A stretch of DNA of 64,000 nucleotides from Natronolimnobius sp. AArcel1 (GTDB lineage: Archaea; Halobacteriota; Halobacteria; Halobacteriales; Natrialbaceae): positions 310,001 to 374,000 of the forward strand of contig NZ_JAAKXY010000004.1 in NCBI RefSeq assembly GCF_011043775.1, given 5' to 3'. The position numbers and the translations under genes were made by a program. Under the pieces are notes generated by a model. The model had not been told where the DNA came from. It saw only the letters and a program-made list of their open reading frames with translations, and did no database searches. Of this stretch, positions 26,991 to 36,151 are shown piece by piece (position 1 is the first letter of the stretch; each line of letters opens with the position of its first letter).

Positions 26991-27767
26991 CTACAGGACG
27001 AACGGCCCCTGCTGTCGAATTTCCTCATCATTCGGACGGCCGGCGACAGCGACAACGCGGAGTTCGCTTTCGGTCTCGGTCTCGGTCTCGTTTCCACGCT
27101 CGCTCTCGAGGACGACCGACCGAGACTCCGTGAGCGGGAACACATCTCCTTTCTCGAACTCGTGGCCATCAACGGTTCCCGTCCCGGACACGCCGTACAG
27201 AAAGCCCGTCCAGCCGTCCGGTAGTGTCCACGTCCAGTCGTCGGTCACTCGCACGTCGTGGTAGGTGAGTTCGGTCGTTGGCTCGAGTGGCGATCCCCCA
27301 CCGACGACGGTTGTGATCGTCGCGCCGTCTTCCTCGAGCGTTGGCAGGTCGTCAGCCGCCGCGTCTGCGTAGTTGGGCTCGCGGTCTTTCTCCTCGCGGG
27401 GCAGGTTGACCCACAGTTGGAGGCCGCTACAGCCCGCGCCGTTTGCGGGGAGTTCCGAGTGGCGAATCCCCTTGCCAGCCGTGATGTGCATGGCCTCACC
27501 CGGTGTTGCTGTGTGGGAGACTCCAAGCGAGTCCTCGTGGTCCATCCCGCCCTCGAGCATGTAGGAGACGATCTCGAAGCCGCGGTGTGGGTGCATCGGA
27601 AAGCCGTCGTCAGGGTCGATATAAAAGCGCTCGAAGAGAACGAACGGGTCGAGGTGGGTCGGACACGCCGTTGTTGGAAACGCGCGCGTCGAGTTGACGC
27701 CGGTTCCGTGTCGGACCGTCTCGCCCGCAATCGGCTCGCTCGAGGCGTTGGATGCGTCCGGATTCAT
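26991..27767 (-). CDS. Pirin family cupin protein (quercetinase-like)
   Basis: A 258-residue bicupin. The metal site is visible as HPHRGFEIVSYMLEG, then a His in HITAGKGIRHSELP (about residues 50-115). A second cupin domain lacks obvious ligands (FLYGVSGTGTVDGHEFEKGD). Pirins are Fe/Ni-binding; some oxidise quercetin. The role in archaea is unknown. The ATG at 27767 gives the family start. The frame extends upstream only through the gap after the next gene. Confidence 0.92.
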   Translation of the reverse strand: MNPDASNASSEPIAGETVRHGTGVNSTRAFPTTACPTHLDPFVLFERFYIDPDDGFPMHPHRGFEIVSYMLEGGMDHEDSLGVSHTATPGEAMHITAGKGIRHSELPANGAGCSGLQLWVNLPREEKDREPNYADAAADDLPTLEEDGATITTVVGGGSPLEPTTELTYHDVRVTDDWTWTLPDGWTGFLYGVSGTGTVDGHEFEKGDVFPLTESRSVVLESERGNETETETESELRVVAVAGRPNDEEIRQQGPFVL

Positions 27768-27816
27768 GGTCAGATTCAGGTCGCTATCCGGATAAGCGAC
27801 CCGGCTGGTGAGAGCG

Positions 27817-28401
27817 TCACTCCTCGAGCAACGTCCACAGTCGTTCGGTATCGCCGTCGAAGCGCTCGAGGAGCGCACGCATCTCACGGCGGTGGTCGTC
27901 GGTCACGGTGACGTGGACCATTCCCTCGCCGGGTTGGCCGTAGACGACGCTTGCGCCCTCGGGCGCGGCGACGATTGCGGGGAGGGCAACGAGGTCCTCC
28001 TCACCGTCGACCAGAATTGTCGTTGGCTCTTCGCGGTCCAACCCCTCGCGGAGCGCGCGAATCACGTCCGCAGAAATCTCCGCGGGCGGATTGACAGCCT
28101 CGAGGTGGATTTCATCAGTGACAGCCGCCTGAATCTCGTCGTCGACGGCTTCGCGCTCGGTTCGTTCGTCGACGAGTGCAACGTCGGGCGTCCGACCGGC
28201 CTCGAGAAGGTGGTAGGTAACGACGTCGCCGACGGCGATCAGTGGACCCTCGACATCGGCGAGGAGTGCGTCGGCGTCGGTCTCGATCGGTCCAATCGGG
28301 TCTTTGAGTTCGCCACGGAGGGCATCGGGGAGAACGAGCAACTGGTCGTCAGACGCATTCGTGGCGGCGTCGGTAGTCGAGTTAGTATTGTCTGAAGTCA
28401 C
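27817..28401 (-). CDS. GTP-dependent dephospho-CoA kinase (DUF359)
   Basis: A 194-residue protein with the archaeal DUF359 signatures: IAVGDVVTYHLLEAGRTPDVALVDERTER, VNPPAEISADVIRALREGL, TILVDGEEDLVALPAIVAAPEG and VVYGQPGEGMVHVTV. Members phosphorylate dephospho-CoA with GTP in the last step of CoA synthesis. It follows spt4 by about 33 bases, the usual archaeal order, in a presumed operon with Rpo7 and Spt4. Confidence 0.93.
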   Translation of the reverse strand: MTSDNTNSTTDAATNASDDQLLVLPDALRGELKDPIGPIETDADALLADVEGPLIAVGDVVTYHLLEAGRTPDVALVDERTEREAVDDEIQAAVTDEIHLEAVNPPAEISADVIRALREGLDREEPTTILVDGEEDLVALPAIVAAPEGASVVYGQPGEGMVHVTVTDDHRREMRALLERFDGDTERLWTLLEE

Positions 28402-28434
28402 GGTAACAAGCAGAACGAGCGTTAAATCGGGTAC

Positions 28435-28632
28435 TTAGCGAACTTTCAGTGCGTACGCACCGGGTTCGGTGACCTGCATCTCGGTTGCAATCTGGCTGTC
28501 CTCGGGGTGGGCGATGACGACGTAGCCGGCCCAGTCCTCAGTCAGCGACGAGGAGTTACAGGCGTCACAGGTCTCGTTGTCCGGGTCGTTGACCCGGTGA
28601 CACTCACGACAGACGAGACGGTCTGCGGCCAT
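28435..28632 (-). CDS. spt4: Transcription elongation factor Spt4 (RNA polymerase subunit E'')
   Basis: A 65-residue zinc-finger protein (CRECHRVND and CDACNSSSLTEDWAG, with AHPEDSQIA). It pairs with Spt5 to hold the RNA polymerase clamp closed. It is separated from rpo7 by two bases. Length and motif order match the archaeal family. Confidence 0.96.
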   Translation of the reverse strand: MAADRLVCRECHRVNDPDNETCDACNSSSLTEDWAGYVVIAHPEDSQIATEMQVTEPGAYALKVR

Positions 28633-28634
28633 GG

Positions 28635-29207
28635 TTATTCACCCTCTGCGGGGGCTTCCTGGCGCTCGTGTTCGTCTTTGAGCCAGCCGTGTTTGCCGAG
28701 GCCGGGCTGTTTCGCGGTGAGCCCGATCTTCGAGTCACGCGGGTTGCGCTCGTCGATGCTCTTGGTGACGATTCGTGCGCGGACGGCGTCTTCGACGCCA
28801 AGTGTTCGGTTGGAATCGTTCGATGCCAGTTGCTGGTTCTCGCCATCGAAGGCGAGATACTCGTCGGAAATCTGGGAGACGTGGAGTAGGCCGTCGACGG
28901 GGCCGATCCCGACGAACGCACCGAACTCGACGACTTCGACGACCGTCCCGTCGACGACTTCCTGCATCTGTGGATCGAACGTGACGGCATCGAAATCGGC
29001 TTCGTAGTAGACGCCGGGTTCGTTCGGGAGCACCGTCCCCTCACCGATGTCGTGGACATTCGTCACCGAGACGATGCTGCCGACTTCTTCGTCCATTCGG
29101 CCTTCGAGTTTGTCCTGTAGCAGTCGCTTCACGAGGGTCGGCGAAACGTCACCGAGCGCCTCCGGCGGTACCTCCACCGTATCTTTCAATCTGACCCGTT
29201 TGTACAT
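28635..29207 (-). CDS. rpo7: DNA-directed RNA polymerase subunit Rpo7 (E')
   Basis: A 190-residue protein with the Rpb7-like N-terminal domain (MYKRVRLKDTVEVPPEALG, LVKRLLQDKLEGRMDEEVGSIVSV) and a C-terminal S1 domain (EVVDGTVVEVVEFGAFVGIGPVDGLLHVSQISDEY). With Rpo4 it forms the polymerase stalk. It lies directly after the PIN protein gene and before spt4 in a tight operon. Confidence 0.97.
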   Translation of the reverse strand: MYKRVRLKDTVEVPPEALGDVSPTLVKRLLQDKLEGRMDEEVGSIVSVTNVHDIGEGTVLPNEPGVYYEADFDAVTFDPQMQEVVDGTVVEVVEFGAFVGIGPVDGLLHVSQISDEYLAFDGENQQLASNDSNRTLGVEDAVRARIVTKSIDERNPRDSKIGLTAKQPGLGKHGWLKDEHERQEAPAEGE

Positions 29208-29609
29208 CTATGGTTGAGTTATCGCTAACTTGTTTCTCCCGCGTAATGCAATTACCGGTACGCTCGCCTCGAGCACCCGGTCACCGAGCGGGCGATCGTT
29301 CGTGACGACGTAGTCGACAGTACCCCGGCGGGCGAGTTCAACTAATGCGTCGTCGGCGTACGATGCCTCCGTATCGACGATAAGACAGCGTTCAGTCGCC
29401 AAGTCATGGCCGACGTTGGCGGCCGTCCCCTCCGTGCCGCCTTTTTCCGAAAGGCGACGAAGTTCTTCGATGACGGCCTGGGGCGCAGTCGGCTCATAGC
29501 TCTCGAGTATGCGCTCGAGTTCGTCGAACAATCGCACGTCGAGTTCGACTGGCATCATGAGCGCACTCGTGTCCAGTGCGATCCGCGATGGTCCTGTGCC
29601 TGTACTCAT
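29208..29609 (-). CDS. PIN-domain ribonuclease-like protein
   Basis: A 133-residue PIN domain with the acidic residues expected for metal-dependent ribonuclease activity: ALDTSALMM, VIEELRRL, IVDTEASYADDALVELA and VVTNDRPLGDRV. It belongs to the archaeal branch encoded between aIF2-gamma and Rpo7 and related to rRNA-processing Fcf1/Utp24-type PIN proteins. There is no adjacent antitoxin, so a housekeeping RNA-processing role is likelier than a VapC toxin. It ends directly at the Rpo7 start. Confidence 0.88.
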   Translation of the reverse strand: MSTGTGPSRIALDTSALMMPVELDVRLFDELERILESYEPTAPQAVIEELRRLSEKGGTEGTAANVGHDLATERCLIVDTEASYADDALVELARRGTVDYVVTNDRPLGDRVLEASVPVIALRGRNKLAITQP

Positions 29610-29630
29610 TCGTCGTCAGTGCCCGTCGAG

Positions 29631-30863
29631 TTACTCCGTGAGTGTTCCAAGTCCGATCAGTCGCCAGCGGGCACCGATACGGCGATTGATCGCGATTTTT
29701 GCGCCGGGTTCGGCTGCAACGGGGCGCTTGAGTTTGACCTCACACTCGCCTTCACGCGCGCTGGTGACCGCACCAACGGTCGTGGCGGTACCGACAGTCA
29801 TCATCAGCGGCTCGCCCGTGCTGATCTCGTCGACGGTTTCGCCACCGTCGACGCCGACGACGCGCTCGAGGAGGTCGACATCCATCGTGAACGACTGCCA
29901 GGTTGGCGGGAGCGAGCCGGGTGGGCCTGCCAGCCGCCCAGCGAGTGCGTCACCTTTCGTCAGCGACGGGTCGAGTCCCGTCCCGACACCCAGCAAGCCA
30001 CCGGGTGTCGCGGTGTCGACGTTTTCGCCACCGGCTTGCAGCGAGCGAATCGTCGTCTCGATTGGGACGTACTCGGTCTGGCCGCCTTCTTCGATTTCGC
30101 GGCCGGGTTTGATCTCGATATCGTCGTCGACCTCGAGTTCGCCCTGAACGAGGCTGCCACCGAGGACACCGCCAGCGAGGTTGTCGGCAGTGGTGCCCGG
30201 TTTGTTGATGTCGAAGCTGCGGGCGACGTGCATCCGCGGATCGTCGTCAGGATCCTGGTCAGGCGTCGGAATTTCGTTTTCGATTGCCTGGATGAGGAGA
30301 TCGAGATTGACCTCCTGTCCGGCGGAGACGGGGACGACAGGCGCGTCTTCGGCGACGGTGCCTTCGACGAACTCCTGGATTTCCTCGTAGTTGCGCCGTG
30401 CCTGCTCCCCGCTGACGAGGTCGACCTTGTTCTGGGCGATGACGATGTTCTCGATACCGATGATATCGAGCGCCATCAGGTGCTCTTCGGTCTGGGGCTG
30501 TGGGACGGGCTCGTTGGCGCTGACGACCAGCACGGCTCCATCCATCAGCGATGCTCCCGAGAGCATCGTCGCCATCAGGGTCTCGTGACCCGGGGCGTCG
30601 ACGAACGACACGGTCCGAAGCGGCTCGCTCTCCGAGCCATCCGAACACTCCTCTGAAACGGTGTAACAGTCGGGTTCGTCCAGGTCTGGACAGTGACGGA
30701 ACGTCGCGTCCGCGTAGCCGAGCCTGATGGAGATACCGCGCTTCATCTCCTCTGAGTGCTGGTCGGTCCACGAACCACTCAGAGCCTGGACCAGCGTGGT
30801 CTTGCCGTGGTCGACGTGACCGACGAGCCCGATGTTCACCTCCGGTTGTTGATTTCCTGCCAT
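29631..30863 (-). CDS. eif2g: Translation initiation factor aIF2 subunit gamma
   Basis: A 410-residue GTPase. P-loop [14 protein letters not shown], switch region [22 protein letters not shown], and the zinc-like [16 protein letters not shown] loop typical of e/aIF2-gamma. Domains II and III follow with [11 protein letters not shown] and the ending [12 protein letters not shown]. With alpha and beta it brings initiator tRNA to the ribosome. First gene of the aIF2-gamma, PIN, Rpo7, Spt4, DPCK run. Confidence 0.98.
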   Translation of the reverse strand: MAGNQQPEVNIGLVGHVDHGKTTLVQALSGSWTDQHSEEMKRGISIRLGYADATFRHCPDLDEPDCYTVSEECSDGSESEPLRTVSFVDAPGHETLMATMLSGASLMDGAVLVVSANEPVPQPQTEEHLMALDIIGIENIVIAQNKVDLVSGEQARRNYEEIQEFVEGTVAEDAPVVPVSAGQEVNLDLLIQAIENEIPTPDQDPDDDPRMHVARSFDINKPGTTADNLAGGVLGGSLVQGELEVDDDIEIKPGREIEEGGQTEYVPIETTIRSLQAGGENVDTATPGGLLGVGTGLDPSLTKGDALAGRLAGPPGSLPPTWQSFTMDVDLLERVVGVDGGETVDEISTGEPLMMTVGTATTVGAVTSAREGECEVKLKRPVAAEPGAKIAINRRIGARWRLIGLGTLTE

Positions 30864-31051
30864 AAGACGGTGAGTAATCTTAGCTATGGCTTCCGTCGTG
30901 CGCTTGATAAAGGTTGCGAGCTATCCCCGCAGTTCGGCGATCAACTCCGCTCCTCGAGGTCGGTCACTCCGCCACATCGTCGCGCCACAGTGCAGTGACT
31001 ATTGTCTGCCATCCCGACGAGCTTTTCTCGAGTGCGCCCCTCTTCAGTAGC

Positions 31052-32059
31052 GTGTCGGAATTCGCGTTCGAACTCGAGGTATGTGCTCGACTCGAGGCCG
31101 ACAAACCGGGACTTATTGCCCGCCAGCTTGGCGCAAGCGTCGCCGATCCGGGCGGGCGAATCCTGGACGTCGTCTGCGTCGAGCCCGGCCCCGAGTTCGA
31201 GGAGCGACTCACACTCACGAGCGAGACGATTCCGGACGCGGCTATCGCCTCCGATGTCGGGCCCGGCCGTGCTCGTTACTGGAAGCATGCGTTCCCCGAC
31301 GACTGTCATCCGAAACAGGCGCGCCGGGCGATGGAACGAGCCTGCGAGATCGGCTTTTTTGAGCGCGAACGGCGGAATGGCCGCGACTACGTCCGCCAGG
31401 TTGCCCGCTATCCGGACTGGTACGGACGACTGGTCGGCATCGAAAACAAACCCGACCTCGGCCGGCCAGGCGACCTCGAGGCGCAGTTGCGAACGGACGT
31501 TAGCCTCGCGCTGGTCGACGAAATTATCCTCGCGACGGAAAGTTACGTGACGCGCGCGCATCTGAATCGCATTCCCGACGAAGTGGGCGTCTGGCGCGTC
31601 CACCGCGGCGATGGGGACTTCCCCCAGCCGCTTGAGGTCGAAATCAACGTGATTCGTGAGCCAACGCCCCTGCCGACTGGGGAGGCCGGTGTCGAGCCGC
31701 TCGAGGCCCATCCCGGCCGGACAGAGATCGCTGTCGTCGACGAGGCAGCCAAAGCTCGAGCGCGTCGGCGACTTGCCGAACGGGCCTACGGCAAAGGCTG
31801 GCGGACGTACGAGATGCCGGCCTGTACGGCCTGTACGTCGACCGACCCCGACGAGACCGGCGCGACACTTCCACACTGTCAGTGGGCCGGCGAGATCGTC
31901 GATGCCGGCTCGAGGTGTGGGCCATCGTGTCCAGGCTACGAGCCAGTTGCGGACCGAGAGTTGGTTGATCTCGAGGCAGAACGGGCGATGCGGACGCCCT
32001 GGCGGGCTGATCCAGCGGGTCGCCAGCGACGCCAATCAGGGTTAGATCAGTTCGAGTGA
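31052..32059 (+). CDS. DUF5787 family protein
   Basis: A 335-residue haloarchaeal protein. The start is GTG at 31052 (VSEFAFELEVCARLE), where the family begins. The longer frame upstream lacks similarity. Conserved blocks are GGRILDVVCVEPGPEF, YWKHAFPDDCHPKQARRAM, GIENKPDLGRPGDLEAQLRT and a C-terminal CTACTSTDPDET..CGPSCPGYEP. The block DVVCVEPGPEF with a later ENKPDL recalls nuclease-like folds with acidic residues, but no activity is shown. The C-terminal cysteines may bind metal. Confidence 0.82.
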   Translation: MSEFAFELEVCARLEADKPGLIARQLGASVADPGGRILDVVCVEPGPEFEERLTLTSETIPDAAIASDVGPGRARYWKHAFPDDCHPKQARRAMERACEIGFFERERRNGRDYVRQVARYPDWYGRLVGIENKPDLGRPGDLEAQLRTDVSLALVDEIILATESYVTRAHLNRIPDEVGVWRVHRGDGDFPQPLEVEINVIREPTPLPTGEAGVEPLEAHPGRTEIAVVDEAAKARARRRLAERAYGKGWRTYEMPACTACTSTDPDETGATLPHCQWAGEIVDAGSRCGPSCPGYEPVADRELVDLEAERAMRTPWRADPAGRQRRQSGLDQFE

Positions 32060-32085
32060 CGGCCGGCAGCGTACCGCTGAGCAAC

Positions 32086-32916
32086 TCACTCGGGTAGCTG
32101 GTACTGCTCACCGTCGACGGCGAGTGGCTCGTCGAACGCCTCCTCGAGCGGATAGTAGTGCGCCAGATGAACGAGTCGCGTCCGTTCGGCCTCGAGATCC
32201 GATGCTAACGCGAGGGCACCTTCTCGAGTCATGTGTTTCGTGCCGAACGTTCGAGGGATGCCGTCTGGCCCTTCGTGGCGACCACCGGCAGGATGGTGTT
32301 TGCAAAATCGTGCGGGAACGATTGCCTCAGCCAATAGGAGGTCTGGGTTAGCGAGCACCTCGCGAGAGCGGGCTGGAATACCATAGCTCGTATCGCCCGA
32401 AATCGACAACTTTGCGCCCGTCTCGGGCTCTTCGATGGCGAGGCCGTAACACAAAAGCGGCGGGTGTTCGACCGGTACCAGCGTCACGTCGAACCCACAG
32501 ATCCGGACCGGTTCAAGTGGCGTCGTTGGCTGGACCGTCACAGTATCGAGGTAGTCGTAATCGGTGGCGACGGTTTCGGCGACGCTCGAGTCGGTGTTGG
32601 GATCGGTTTCGTTCGCGGCGTAGACGTCGAGCGAGTCGAAGACGCGAAAGGCGTTGCCCAGCCCATCGAGATGATCGAAGTGGATGTGGGTGACGATGGC
32701 GGCGTCAGGGAGCGAGACGTCATCACGCAGGAATTGATACCGAAAGTCGGGACTGAAATCGACCAGCAGCGACTCACCGGTGCGGTCGTTCTCGACGTGG
32801 ACCGAAAATCGTGTTCGCTCGAGGCCGCGTTCGCGGGCGGCTTCGCACGTCTCGCAGCCACAGCCAACAGTCGGCGTGCCGGTCGTATCGCCAGTTCCGA
32901 GCAGGGTGACGCGCAT
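32086..32916 (-). CDS. MBL-fold metallohydrolase (PhnP-like)
   Basis: A 276-residue metallo-beta-lactamase fold protein: VTLLGTGDTTGTPTVGCGC (PhnP-like Cys pair), HIHFDHLDG metal motif at about residue 97, LSISGDTSYG, and the closing LVHLAHYYP. PhnP homologues hydrolyse cyclic phosphodiesters. The CGCETC cysteines may bind an extra zinc as in PhnP. It is convergent with the DUF5787 gene. Confidence 0.92.
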   Translation of the reverse strand: MRVTLLGTGDTTGTPTVGCGCETCEAARERGLERTRFSVHVENDRTGESLLVDFSPDFRYQFLRDDVSLPDAAIVTHIHFDHLDGLGNAFRVFDSLDVYAANETDPNTDSSVAETVATDYDYLDTVTVQPTTPLEPVRICGFDVTLVPVEHPPLLCYGLAIEEPETGAKLSISGDTSYGIPARSREVLANPDLLLAEAIVPARFCKHHPAGGRHEGPDGIPRTFGTKHMTREGALALASDLEAERTRLVHLAHYYPLEEAFDEPLAVDGEQYQLPE

Positions 32917-32985
32917 CAGTGTGTGCCTCCGATGGCCACCCTCGCGCTTAGTACTGGCTGGCCTCGAGCAACGCGCGTACGTCGA

Positions 32986-33363
32986 TCAGACATACACCTC
33001 GCCACCCTCGAGAGCGTCTGTGATGAACGGGTGGTCCGACGCGGACTCGACTCGGTCCGCCGGGAGGACGTAGAGTTCAACGACCGTGTCGTGTTCGATT
33101 CCGACCGTCTCAGCGAGCGCCTCGAGTTGTTGTTCGTGTTCCTCGAGGGCTTCGTCTGTCTCCGTCTCGAGGACGACAAGTAACTCGACGGCGGCGTGAA
33201 CGCCGCGGTTGTCGCGGATCGCGTCGCCGAACGCAACGAGTTGGTCGATCACGTCGTCGTGGTCTGCTTGTGCGCGAGTGGCGAACGCGGCGGCAACGTC
33301 GCCGTCGGATTCAGCGGTCGTTCCGGTGGGAGTCGTGTCCTCACGAAGCGCGCTGTCTCTCAT
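32986..33363 (-). CDS. Conserved haloarchaeal hypothetical protein
   Basis: A 125-residue acidic protein. Residues about 25-80 are helical (ATRAQADHDDVIDQLVAFGDAI, ELLVVLETETDEALEEHEQQLEAL). A beta-like end ADRVESASDHPFITDALEGGEVYV resembles the C-terminus of nucleotidyltransferase-like proteins, but no GSxxxG motif is present, so the resemblance may mean nothing. The function is unknown. Confidence 0.7.
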   Translation of the reverse strand: MRDSALREDTTPTGTTAESDGDVAAAFATRAQADHDDVIDQLVAFGDAIRDNRGVHAAVELLVVLETETDEALEEHEQQLEALAETVGIEHDTVVELYVLPADRVESASDHPFITDALEGGEVYV

Positions 33364-33490
33364 TGGCGGCTGTTAGAACCCGCCGCATAAAGGGTATGCT
33401 GATCGGTGCCAGCCGCTGCGTGCTCGAGGAGCGTATCGTCCACCGTGGAACGGCACAACACTTACTTTTCACTCGAGTGTGGAAGGAACT

Positions 33491-34135
33491 ATGTCGCTCG
33501 AGCGGTCACGGCGGAATCTGCTTGGCTCACTCGGAGCGAGTGTTGCAGTAGTTCTCGCTGGCTGCCAGACGGGAGATGAGGAGGCGGGCGATACCAACTC
33601 GAGTGCGGCTGAAGACGGTGACGAACGTGATCCAGTCGACGAGACTGAGACGGCTGACGACGAGGAGGACACGGCTGGTGGCGAAGACGAGACCAATGAT
33701 GACGAGAGCGACACAGCCGACGCCGACACCGTTCACGCCGACTACGAGACGACCGACGTTCGGGTCGTTGGGCCGGATGGCACAGAACGCGGCGCTGTAA
33801 CCGCTGCGATTGCCGATACCTCCGATCTTCGCTATCTCGGATTAAGCGATACCGACGAACTGCCGACTGACCGCGGCATGCTGTTTACCTACGACTCCGT
33901 GGCTGACCGCACGTTCGTCATGCGCGAGATGGACTTCGGTATCGACATCATCTACGCAGACGCCGACGGCACGATCACCGAGATTCATCACGCGCCAGAG
34001 CCCGAACCCGACGAAGATGGAACCGACCAGCGCTACCCTGGTCGCGGCCAGTACATCCTCGAGGTCGGCTACGAGTGGACAGCCGAGCGCAACGTGAACG
34101 AGGGTGATCGCCTCGAGTTCGATCTCGAGGGGTAA
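33491..34135 (+). CDS. DUF192 domain lipoprotein
   Basis: A 214-residue protein with an export signal and lipobox (SRRNLLGSLGASVAVVLAGC, Cys about 25), an acidic linker, then the DUF192 domain (about residues 90-210): YLGLSDTDELPTDRGMLF, FVMREMDFGIDIIYADADG and QYILEVGYEW. DUF192 proteins are extracytoplasmic and of unknown role. The ATG at 33491 starts the signal; an upstream GTG adds only four residues. Confidence 0.88.
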   Translation: MSLERSRRNLLGSLGASVAVVLAGCQTGDEEAGDTNSSAAEDGDERDPVDETETADDEEDTAGGEDETNDDESDTADADTVHADYETTDVRVVGPDGTERGAVTAAIADTSDLRYLGLSDTDELPTDRGMLFTYDSVADRTFVMREMDFGIDIIYADADGTITEIHHAPEPEPDEDGTDQRYPGRGQYILEVGYEWTAERNVNEGDRLEFDLEG

Positions 34136-34177
34136 CAGCAGCGAGAAGCGTACTATCAGCGAAAAATCGGAGCGTCG

Positions 34178-35632
34178 TCAGTGGCTATGATCGTGGTCGT
34201 GGTCGTGATCGTGACTGTGATCGTGTCCGCTATCTGTCTCACCGCCATCACTCGCCGCCCCGCCGATATCGCCGCCGGCGACGAGGGCGTCGTGGTCACC
34301 TTCGATCATATCCATGTTCTTCAAGCTATCGCGCTCTTCGAACTCCTCGACGGCGTGAACCAGATCCTGCTGGGTCAGCGTCGTCCGATCTTCCGTCAGC
34401 GCCTCGAGGACGGCCTCGCGAAGGACCATCCGGAGATCGCTGCCAGTTAGCCCGGAGGTAGCCTCAGCGATGAGGTGTGGGTCGAACTCCTCGATTTGCA
34501 TCTGGCGCGTGATGACAGAGAGGATGTCCGCGCGCATGCCCGAATCGGGTTTCGGGAAGTTGATGATCTCGTCGAAGCGTCGCCAGGCGGCGTCGTCTAG
34601 CTGGTCGGGGTGGTTCGTCGCACCGATCAACAGCACGTCGTCGTCGATGAGCGAAATGTTGTCGACGGCTTTGAGCAGGGTGTTGACGGCGCGTTTGAGC
34701 GCGGCGTGTTCGTCACTGCGGCGGGTCTTAGCGACGAAGTCGAACTCGTCGATAAAGAGGATACACGGCGAGAGTCGCTTTGCGACCTCGAAGGTCTTAT
34801 CGACGTTTTTCGCCGTCTCACCGAGATACTGACTCGTAATCATCGAGAGTTTGACCTCGACGAACGGCAGGTCCATATCCTGGGCGAGCGCCTGTGCTGT
34901 CGACGTTTTCCCGGTTCCCGGCGGGCCAACGAACAGCAGTTTGCCAATCTCGCGCAGACCAATTGCGGATAGGTAATCTCGATGCTCGATAGCTTTCGAA
35001 ATCTTGTCGAGTTCGTTCTCCTGATCGTCGGTGAGCACGAGGTCGTCGAGGGACATATCGACTTCCTCAGGTGCGCGCACGTCGACGAGATCCAACATCT
35101 CCTCGTCGTCGTCCTCGTTGAAGTACTCCTCGAGCAAGCCGTCGATCCAGACGCGGTCAGCGCGGATCGGGCGGTTTTGCTCGCGTGCGGCCTCGTGGGT
35201 CACGTCGAAGCTGTCGTGATCTTCGAAGCGCTTTGCGAGCGTCGGGTTCGCAAGCAGTCGCTCGTCGTCGACGCGGTCGGCGAACCAGCGCTCGGCGAGG
35301 TCCATCTGGGTGAGACTGATGGTGCCGGAAAACTCGTCGCGTTCGGTAAACATCAGCTCCGAGACGGCGTTCCAGGGCTGGTCGACGCCGGTCGCCTCTC
35401 GAGCGGTGCCGGTGGTTGCCGAGAGCGGGCGAGTGATGCCGGTTCGGTGGCGATCAGACGACGTGGTTGACTCCTCCTCGTCGTCATCGTCGCTCTCGTT
35501 ACTGCCGGTTCCGCCGGTCCAGAAGACTCGGCGATACGATGGCGGCAGATCGTTCTCATCAAGCGTCCTGTCATCCGAATACACGCTCGTCGTGAGCAGG
35601 AACTCTACGACATCGAGCGCCGCGTCACTCAT
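34178..35632 (-). CDS. AAA+ ATPase with histidine-rich tail
   Basis: A 484-residue protein. Residues 1-200 are an acidic N-domain with little similarity. The AAA module follows: Walker A GPPGTGKTSTAQAL, Walker B CILFIDEFDFVA, sensor LLIGATNHPDQLDDAAWRRFD and the lid SGLTGSDLRMVLREAV. It belongs to the Cdc48/FtsH-like group of AAA ATPases. The last ~16 residues alternate His and Asp and could bind metal. The start is the ATG at 35632 (MSDAALDVVEFLLT). Confidence 0.9.
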   Translation of the reverse strand: MSDAALDVVEFLLTTSVYSDDRTLDENDLPPSYRRVFWTGGTGSNESDDDDEEESTTSSDRHRTGITRPLSATTGTAREATGVDQPWNAVSELMFTERDEFSGTISLTQMDLAERWFADRVDDERLLANPTLAKRFEDHDSFDVTHEAAREQNRPIRADRVWIDGLLEEYFNEDDDEEMLDLVDVRAPEEVDMSLDDLVLTDDQENELDKISKAIEHRDYLSAIGLREIGKLLFVGPPGTGKTSTAQALAQDMDLPFVEVKLSMITSQYLGETAKNVDKTFEVAKRLSPCILFIDEFDFVAKTRRSDEHAALKRAVNTLLKAVDNISLIDDDVLLIGATNHPDQLDDAAWRRFDEIINFPKPDSGMRADILSVITRQMQIEEFDPHLIAEATSGLTGSDLRMVLREAVLEALTEDRTTLTQQDLVHAVEEFEERDSLKNMDMIEGDHDALVAGGDIGGAASDGGETDSGHDHSHDHDHDHDHSH

Positions 35633-35777
35633 TCCGTCATCGTAGTTGCTACACGGCCTTAACAGCGTCGTCACGCGAAACGTGTGTCAGACAGTCCCAG
35701 CACTCGAGGGTCCAACCGGTGGCCTACTGTCTGCATACGGCATAACGGTTTTCGTGTGTGCGGTCACAAGCACGTGT

Positions 35778-36149
35778 ATGAACATCTTATTGGGGCTCGG
35801 AGGCAGCGACGAATCCATGAAAGCCCTCCGGCGAACAATCGACCGCACACTCGAGGTCGATGACGACGACCTCACCGTCGCAATCCTCGAGAAACCCGAG
35901 TCGAAGCGCTCGCAGGCAGAGATGCAAGCCGACGCCGAACAGCATCTCGAGGAGGCGGGCATCGACGCGGATATCATCCAACTCGAGGGCGACCCGGGAA
36001 GTTCACTGGTCAACTACGCCGAACAGGGCGAGTTCGATCAGGTGGTCATCGGCGGCGGGACGCTCTCACCGATGGGGAAAATTCAGCTCGGGCCGATCAC
36101 GGAGTTCGTTCTCCTGAACGCGCCGACGACCGTCAAACTGGTGCGATAA
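35778..36149 (+). CDS. Universal stress protein (UspA) family protein
   Basis: A 123-residue Rossmann-like protein: MNILLGLGGSDESMKALRRT at the start, QVVIGGGTLSPMGKIQLGPI with a loosely conserved G2xG9xG-type ATP loop, and a closing VKLV strand. It is shorter than typical UspA. The ATG at 35778 fits. The acetyltransferase gene starts two bases after its stop, so they form an operon. Confidence 0.88.
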   Translation: MNILLGLGGSDESMKALRRTIDRTLEVDDDDLTVAILEKPESKRSQAEMQADAEQHLEEAGIDADIIQLEGDPGSSLVNYAEQGEFDQVVIGGGTLSPMGKIQLGPITEFVLLNAPTTVKLVR

Positions 36150-36151
36150 CG

